From Pseudodesulfovibrio aespoeensis Aspo-2 (GTDB taxonomy: Bacteria; Desulfobacterota; Desulfovibrionia; Desulfovibrionales; Desulfovibrionaceae): DNA of 64,000 nt. Position 1 is the stretch's first letter. Each line of letters starts with the position of its first letter. Of the stretch, positions 59,588 through 64,000 are shown piece by piece. The stretch spans positions 806,001-870,000 of the forward strand of contig NC_014844.1 of the NCBI RefSeq assembly GCF_000176915.2, written 5' to 3'. Under the pieces are notes generated by a model. That model made no database searches. It was given only the letters and a program-made list of their open reading frames with translations, and was not told the DNA's origin. The translations under genes were made by a program, and so were the position numbers.

Positions 59588-60482
59588 GGACATCATCGTC
59601 GGCGTCACGCCGTCCGGCGTGGACAAGTGCGCGGTCATGGCGGCTGCGGAGTTCGCCAGGAAGTTCGAGGCAAAGCTCTACCTGACCCACGTGGCGGGCA
59701 TGGCCCAGGGCTGGGGCTCCATGGAACACCTCGAACCCTCGGGTGAGACTGAGCGGATCAAGAGCCAGATAGAGGAGATGTACAGCGACCTCCTGAGCGG
59801 CATCGCGGAGTACCAGATCAACGTCATTCCGGGTATCCCCCACGCCGAGATACTGCGGCTGGCCCGCAAGAAGAACACCGACCTCATCGTCATGGGACCG
59901 CACACCAAGGAATACGAGGAAAAGCGGTCCAAGATGTGGGGCATGGCGGGCAGCACCCTGGAGCGCGTCAGCCAGAAGGCCCGCTGCCCGGTCATGATCG
60001 TGCACAAGGACGTGGCCTGCAAGGACCCGCTGTTCGAGAACATCCTGGTGGCCACTGACTTCTCGGATCAGGCCGAGTGCGCCGTGAACTACGGCGGCCA
60101 GATGGCCCGCCAGTACAAGGCGAACCTGACGGTCATGCACGTGGTCGAGCCCGGCGTGAGCGCGGGCGACGTCGAGGCCCGCCTGGCAAACGAATACGGC
60201 CCGCGTCTGGATGGCGTGCCCGGATGCTCGTTCGGTGTCTGTAGCGGCCAGCCGCCCATGGAGATCCTGCGCATGGCGCAGCAGAAGCGGGCCGACCTGA
60301 TCATCATGGCCCACCACTCCAAGGAGATGGACCCGGAGAAGGCGTTTCTCGGTTCCACGGTGGTCCAGGTGGCCCTCAACGGGGCCTGCCCGACCATGAG
60401 CGTCAACCGCCACTTCGATCTGCGCTGCGGCCTGATGTACGATCAGGCCGGCCAGGTCGTGCAGACCGAGGCCACAGTCTAG
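59580..60482 (+). CDS. tandem universal stress protein
   Basis: This 300-residue protein has two USP domains (about 1-145 and 150-290). Each begins with the DIIVGVTPS / NILVATDFSD strand and ends with SQKARCPVMIV / ALNGACPTMSV. The ATP-binding loops GPHTKEY and the second FLGSTVVQV are recognisable, although the first loop lacks the full G-2x-G-9x-GS pattern. USP proteins act in stress or starvation, often through nucleotide binding. ATG 59580 overlaps the end of hdrB and is preceded by AGGGAG. Its place inside the Hdr operon suggests a regulatory or sensor role for that complex, by inference only. Confidence 0.9.
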   Translation: MFKDIIVGVTPSGVDKCAVMAAAEFARKFEAKLYLTHVAGMAQGWGSMEHLEPSGETERIKSQIEEMYSDLLSGIAEYQINVIPGIPHAEILRLARKKNTDLIVMGPHTKEYEEKRSKMWGMAGSTLERVSQKARCPVMIVHKDVACKDPLFENILVATDFSDQAECAVNYGGQMARQYKANLTVMHVVEPGVSAGDVEARLANEYGPRLDGVPGCSFGVCSGQPPMEILRMAQQKRADLIIMAHHSKEMDPEKAFLGSTVVQVALNGACPTMSVNRHFDLRCGLMYDQAGQVVQTEATV

Positions 60483-60541
60483 CCTGTCCGCCGCCCCTGC
60501 CTGCGCGGGCGGGGGCGGCGGCGTATCACAAGGAGCGGATC

Positions 60542-61861
60542 ATGGACATGGTCATTCCAAAGCCGATGGATGTCGGGGTGCGCGACTTCCTGAACCGGTT
60601 CGACTTCAGCGCCTGCATGATCTGCGGGACATGCTCCAACGGCTGCCCGGTCACCGGCACGCCCGGCATGGGGGGCTGGGACACGCGCAAGGTCATGCGC
60701 ATGCTCGCCTATGGGATGGTGGACGAGGTCGTGGACTCGAAATTCCCGTGGTTGTGCACCGGCTGCGGGCGGTGCGCCTATTCCTGCCCCATGGGCATCG
60801 ACATCCCGGCGGTCATGGGCCACATGAAGAGCCTGCGTGACCGCGACAAGGTGCCGGGATCGCTGCACAAGGGCATGGCCAACAACCTGGAGACCGGCAA
60901 CAACCTCGCCATCTCCAAGGAGGAGTATCTCTCAGGCATGGCCGAACTGGGCGTGGAGATGGCCGAGGAGTGCCCCGGCTTCTTTGTCCCGGTGGACAAG
61001 CAGGACGCCAAGGTGTTGTTCTTCCCCAATTCCAAGGAGGTCTACGGCGATTTCGAGGACCAGTACTGGTGGTGGCGGATCTTTTACGCGGCCAAAGAGG
61101 ACTGGACCGTGCCATCCGAGGGCTGGGAGGCCGTGGACTGGGCGCTCTTCACCGGCAACTACGCGGGCAACAAGAAGCTGGCCAAGCGCAAGATCGACTA
61201 CATGAAGCAGCACAACATCGAGCGCATGATCATGCCCGACTGCGGCGGCGGTTCCTACGGCTGCCGCAAGGGCATGGACACCTGCGTGCTGGAGGACCCC
61301 AACAACGAGGTCGGGTTCATCTACCTCTATGATTACCTGGTCCAGGTCATCCGCGAGGGCCGCGTCAAGCTCGACAAGTCGGTCAACGCGGGCAGGCGGT
61401 TCACCTGGCACGACTCGTGTAAGCATGGCCGCGAGCTGGCCCGCCACTTCGGCAAGGGGTTTTATGACGAGCCGCGCTGGATCGTCAGGCAGTGCGTGGA
61501 CGACTTTGTCGAGATGTCGCCGGACCGGGGGCTCAACTACTGCTGCGGCGGGGGCGGCGGCATGTGGCCCATGCCCTTTGAGGACGAATCCGCCTGGCAT
61601 GCCCGGCACAAGTACGACCAGATCAAGCGCAGCGGCGCGGACGTGGTGGTGGTCGGCTGCTCCAACTGCCGCGACCAGATCATGAAGCGCATCCCCAAGT
61701 ACTACAAGGACTACAAGTACGAGGTGAAATACCTCTGGCAATTGGTGGCCGAGACCCTGATCCTCGAACCCTGGGAGCAGGACATGGTGGCCCGGGCCGA
61801 GGCCGCGGCCAAGGCCCAATGGGAGCGGCTGGGCGTGGAGCTGGACACGACTGAATACTGA
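60542..61861 (+). CDS. HdrD-like iron-sulfur oxidoreductase with CCG domain
   Basis: This 439-residue protein has two N-terminal 4Fe-4S sites, CMICGTCSNGCP (25-36) and CTGCGRCAYSCP (72-83). The catalytic region has HDSCKHGRELARHFG, the CCG motif in LNYCCGGGGGMWPMP (near 335) and CSNCRDQI. This layout is that of HdrD or lactate/glycolate-oxidase-type Fe-S proteins, which use noncubane clusters for disulfide chemistry. It may be a soluble variant acting with, or alternative to, HdrB. The ATG follows AAGGAG, 59 bp after usp. It is the last gene of the operon, before a strong terminator. Confidence 0.88.
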   Translation: MDMVIPKPMDVGVRDFLNRFDFSACMICGTCSNGCPVTGTPGMGGWDTRKVMRMLAYGMVDEVVDSKFPWLCTGCGRCAYSCPMGIDIPAVMGHMKSLRDRDKVPGSLHKGMANNLETGNNLAISKEEYLSGMAELGVEMAEECPGFFVPVDKQDAKVLFFPNSKEVYGDFEDQYWWWRIFYAAKEDWTVPSEGWEAVDWALFTGNYAGNKKLAKRKIDYMKQHNIERMIMPDCGGGSYGCRKGMDTCVLEDPNNEVGFIYLYDYLVQVIREGRVKLDKSVNAGRRFTWHDSCKHGRELARHFGKGFYDEPRWIVRQCVDDFVEMSPDRGLNYCCGGGGGMWPMPFEDESAWHARHKYDQIKRSGADVVVVGCSNCRDQIMKRIPKYYKDYKYEVKYLWQLVAETLILEPWEQDMVARAEAAAKAQWERLGVELDTTEY

Positions 61862-61899
61862 TCCGGCCTTGCGGCAAGGTCCCGGTCGGGCCAGGGAAA

Positions 61900-61929
61900 C
61901 AGCCCCGGAATCAGGAGATTCCGGGGCTG
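61900..61929. terminator. bidirectional terminator after the Hdr operon
   Basis: A perfect 12-bp stem (CAGCCCCGGAAT / ATTCCGGGGCTG) with a 6-base loop lies 38 bp after the last Hdr gene and 25 bp beyond the stop of the convergent cytochrome gene. Confidence 0.88.
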
Positions 61930-61954
61930 TTGATGGTTTTCAGGCGGTATTGCC

Positions 61955-64000
61955 TTACTTCTTGGTGGCGCCATACCCCAGCGGCAGTGTCTTGAAGCGG
62001 CCTCCCGAGAGGATCGGGTCGTCCTTGTAGCCGAGCTTCTTGAAGTCGATGTAGTCCGTGGTGCCGATCAGGGAGCCGACATCGCGTCCCTTGAGCCGCA
62101 GGTGTTCGAAGTCAGCGCCTTTTTCCACCAGTTCGCGGAACTTGGCGTTGCGGCCATCCTGGTGGCAGCGGTCGCAGGTGCGATCGCCCTTGAGGCTCGT
62201 GTGGCATTGCACGCAGGACAGGGCGTGCTCCTTGGGCATGACTTCATGCTCGATGCGCCAGTACATGTTCGTGGCGACCCACATGTACTCGCCGCTGTAG
62301 GGCAGCTTGGCCTTTTTCATGCCTTCCTCGAAGGCAGCCTGCCAATCCGCGCTCACCCAGAATGCCGTTTTGTCTTCCTTGTCATAGGGGAACGTGTGGG
62401 GGACAAGCAGATGCCGATGCTCGGCATCGGCGGGCTGGATGGCGGCCATGATCTTGAAGGGCGTGATCTTGGAGTGCGGGTCCTTCATCGAGCCGATGGG
62501 TTCGGTGATGTTGGTCTTCACCAGGGCGCGCTTCTGCGCATAGGTCAGTTCCTCGCCCGGCCTGAAGCCCACGGCGTCGGGGTTGATGGTGTCGCCCAGG
62601 ACGTGCCGCTTCATGAATCCGTTGTACCACGCGTATTCCGGCTTGGCGGATTCCTTCCACTCAAAGGTTCCCTTCATCCAGTTGTAATCCTCCTTGCCGT
62701 ACTTGTCCTTCTGGGCCTTGCGATCCCTGTCTCCGGCAGTGGACCAGTCCCACCATGTCTTGGTGGCGAGGCATTTGGAGTATACGGGCGAGTGGCAGGT
62801 GTTGCAGCCCACCGTGTCGCAATGCTTGTTCAGGTGATGGTCGAGCAGGCTGTCGCCGTAGTGCGGGGCCGAGGTGTGGCAGTCCTCGCAGGCGCGGGAC
62901 CCCTCGACCACCGGGGCGGACGTGGAGCGGCCCGATATCTTGTGATTTCGGGTTTGATGGCATTCCACGCACTGGAAGTCATACCCGCCCATGTGGATGT
63001 CGCAGTCGCGGCTGGGCCAGTTCAGTTCCGAGCTCATGTCCGCGTGCTTGACCGCGTCGCCGCCGCCGCCGCTGAAGTGGCAGGTGCCGCACGAACTGCG
63101 GCTGGTGGGGCCGACATTTTGCGCCACATGGGGCAGATCGACCTTGGGGTCGGGCATGCCCGCCTTGGGCGGCGCCTTGACGTAACTGCCGGTGGTGTCA
63201 TGGCAGACCAGGCAGTCGATGTTTTCGGTTTTGCTGAAGTCGAAGGTGTCGTCCTTCCAGCCGTATCCGGCATGGCATGACGTGCAGCGGGCCTCGTTGC
63301 TGAGGATGGAGATGCAGAAGTTGTTGATCGTTGTCGTTCCCTTGCCCGACATGACGTCCTTCCTCTGCTCGGTCGTAAAGGGCGAAGGGCCGCGCCACAG
63401 CCAATGGGCCGAGGTCAGCATGTCCTTGCCCGCGTCCTCGTGGCAGCGCAGGCACTCCTTGGTCACTTCCTGAGGTGTGGGGTTGGCCGGGAGCTTGACC
63501 AGTTCCTTGTGATCCACAGGACGCGTGGCATGGCATCCTTCGCAACTGACCGGCCCCTTCTTCATGTCGGCATGACACCCCATGCACTGGATGTGGTAGG
63601 CGGCCTTGAGGCCGAGGCGCTCCTGGTCGCCGCCAGAAAACGCCTCCTGGTGACAGGATCTGCAGGCCACGGTTTCAGCAGCCTCGGGGTCGGCGGGACG
63701 GTAATGGTGACACGCCGCGCAGTCTCCGTCCAGCGATGCCGCATGCTTTGCGTGCATGAACCGCACCGGGCCATACTTTTTGTCGTAGGTGTCGACGTAG
63801 GGGCTGTCGAGAAGGATGTAGCTGCGCTTGATATCCTTGAACCCGATGTCAATGTTGCGCAGCCGCTGTTGCCTGAGCGGCAGGTCCTCCATGAGCACCT
63901 TCTCCACATACGGATACGTTTTCCTGGCCAGTTCTTCGGCCTCCTGCTGATCCGGAGCCACCCAGCCTTCCGGCTTGGGGGTCAGGTCCTTTCTGGATTT
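61955..64000 (-). CDS. 13-heme c-type cytochrome of the octaheme tetrathionate reductase family, 5' end missing
   Basis: The minus-strand frame stays open to the window edge, so the N-terminus and signal peptide lie outside. At least 681 residues are visible. An N-terminal module has four heme sites (CAACH, CRSCH, CMGCH, CEGCH) resembling a class III cytochrome. It is followed by nine more: CLRCH, CTSCH, CLVCH, CGTCH, CVECH, CEDCH, CNTCH, CVQCH and CDRCH. The segment CTSCHAGYGWKDDTFDFS...CLVCHD, and CGTCHFSGGGGDAVKHAD, match the octaheme tetrathionate reductase (OTR) family. It would be periplasmic and could reduce tetrathionate, nitrite or hydroxylamine, or simply wire electrons. It is convergent with the Hdr operon. 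Confidence 0.88.
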   Translation of the reverse strand, partial: KSRKDLTPKPEGWVAPDQQEAEELARKTYPYVEKVLMEDLPLRQQRLRNIDIGFKDIKRSYILLDSPYVDTYDKKYGPVRFMHAKHAASLDGDCAACHHYRPADPEAAETVACRSCHQEAFSGGDQERLGLKAAYHIQCMGCHADMKKGPVSCEGCHATRPVDHKELVKLPANPTPQEVTKECLRCHEDAGKDMLTSAHWLWRGPSPFTTEQRKDVMSGKGTTTINNFCISILSNEARCTSCHAGYGWKDDTFDFSKTENIDCLVCHDTTGSYVKAPPKAGMPDPKVDLPHVAQNVGPTSRSSCGTCHFSGGGGDAVKHADMSSELNWPSRDCDIHMGGYDFQCVECHQTRNHKISGRSTSAPVVEGSRACEDCHTSAPHYGDSLLDHHLNKHCDTVGCNTCHSPVYSKCLATKTWWDWSTAGDRDRKAQKDKYGKEDYNWMKGTFEWKESAKPEYAWYNGFMKRHVLGDTINPDAVGFRPGEELTYAQKRALVKTNITEPIGSMKDPHSKITPFKIMAAIQPADAEHRHLLVPHTFPYDKEDKTAFWVSADWQAAFEEGMKKAKLPYSGEYMWVATNMYWRIEHEVMPKEHALSCVQCHTSLKGDRTCDRCHQDGRNAKFRELVEKGADFEHLRLKGRDVGSLIGTTDYIDFKKLGYKDDPILSGGRFKTLPLGYGATKK

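Overview
The window looks like chromosomal DNA from a high-GC, Gram-negative, anaerobic sulfate reducer of the Desulfovibrio/Pseudodesulfovibrio type. The evidence is a periplasmic tetraheme cytochrome c3, a fused 13-heme c-type cytochrome, a siroheme-decarboxylase (Ahb heme pathway) gene next to hemL, anaerobic (early cobalt insertion) cobalamin genes, a large heterodisulfide-reductase-like (Hdr) operon under a sigma54-type activator, and an MlaA outer-membrane lipoprotein. The species assignment is an inference. No rRNA, tRNA or CRISPR array was seen.

Layout. 1-11.5 kb: the 3' end of mlaA, a YfcE-like phosphodiesterase, a periplasmic-binding lipoprotein overlapping a HAMP-PAS-GGDEF-EAL protein, a TPR protein, cbiA, an MFS exporter, an AMMECR1 protein, an HD-GYP protein and two small genes. 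11.5-15.7 kb (minus strand): a Cys-rich small protein, a DUF4389 protein, a FapA-like polymer-domain protein and a BPL_N-like amidotransferase-fold protein. 15.9-21.9 kb: valS, an AT-richer HEPN/Abi-like gene, the cobA-hemD fusion and purN. 22-26 kb (minus): cbiD, an SDR/DUF2867 protein, a small lipoprotein and gpsA. 26.2-34.2 kb: an Ahb subunit, hemL, cbiG, cobJ/cbiH, cytochrome c3, a very acidic protein, a secreted helical protein, an aminotransferase and a DksA-like protein. 34.5-43.6 kb: a housekeeping block (ffh, rpsP, khpA, rimM, trmD fusion, rplS, rnhB, yraN, rsmI) ending in bioB-bioY. 43.6-47.1 kb: a PTS remnant (EIID, HPr, EI) and smpB. 47.6-48.3 kb: an M15 peptidase in an AT-richer patch.

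48.6-61.9 kb is the most striking part. A minus-strand sigma54 activator is separated by a 580-bp control region from a plus-strand operon. The control region holds three copies of a 19-bp palindrome and a candidate -24/-12 site. The operon encodes an IS3-OrfA-like helix-turn-helix protein, HdrA, MvhD, an FdhB/FrhB-like Fe-S protein, a 1157-residue double HdrA with an embedded receiver domain, HdrC, HdrB, a tandem universal stress protein and an HdrD-like protein. This looks like a soluble electron-bifurcating or confurcating complex without its own hydrogenase. Both the activator and the double HdrA carry receiver domains in which the phospho-accepting Asp position is Gly. After a bidirectional terminator, a minus-strand 13-heme cytochrome of the octaheme tetrathionate reductase family runs off the window end.

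Tetrapyrrole genes (cbiA, cobA-hemD, cbiD, Ahb, hemL, cbiG, cobJ) recur through the first 30 kb. They would supply B12, siroheme and heme to the many c-type cytochromes. Two c-di-GMP proteins suggest second-messenger control of surface functions. Several dispersed intergenic inverted repeats are noted, including one hairpin family with compensatory base changes.
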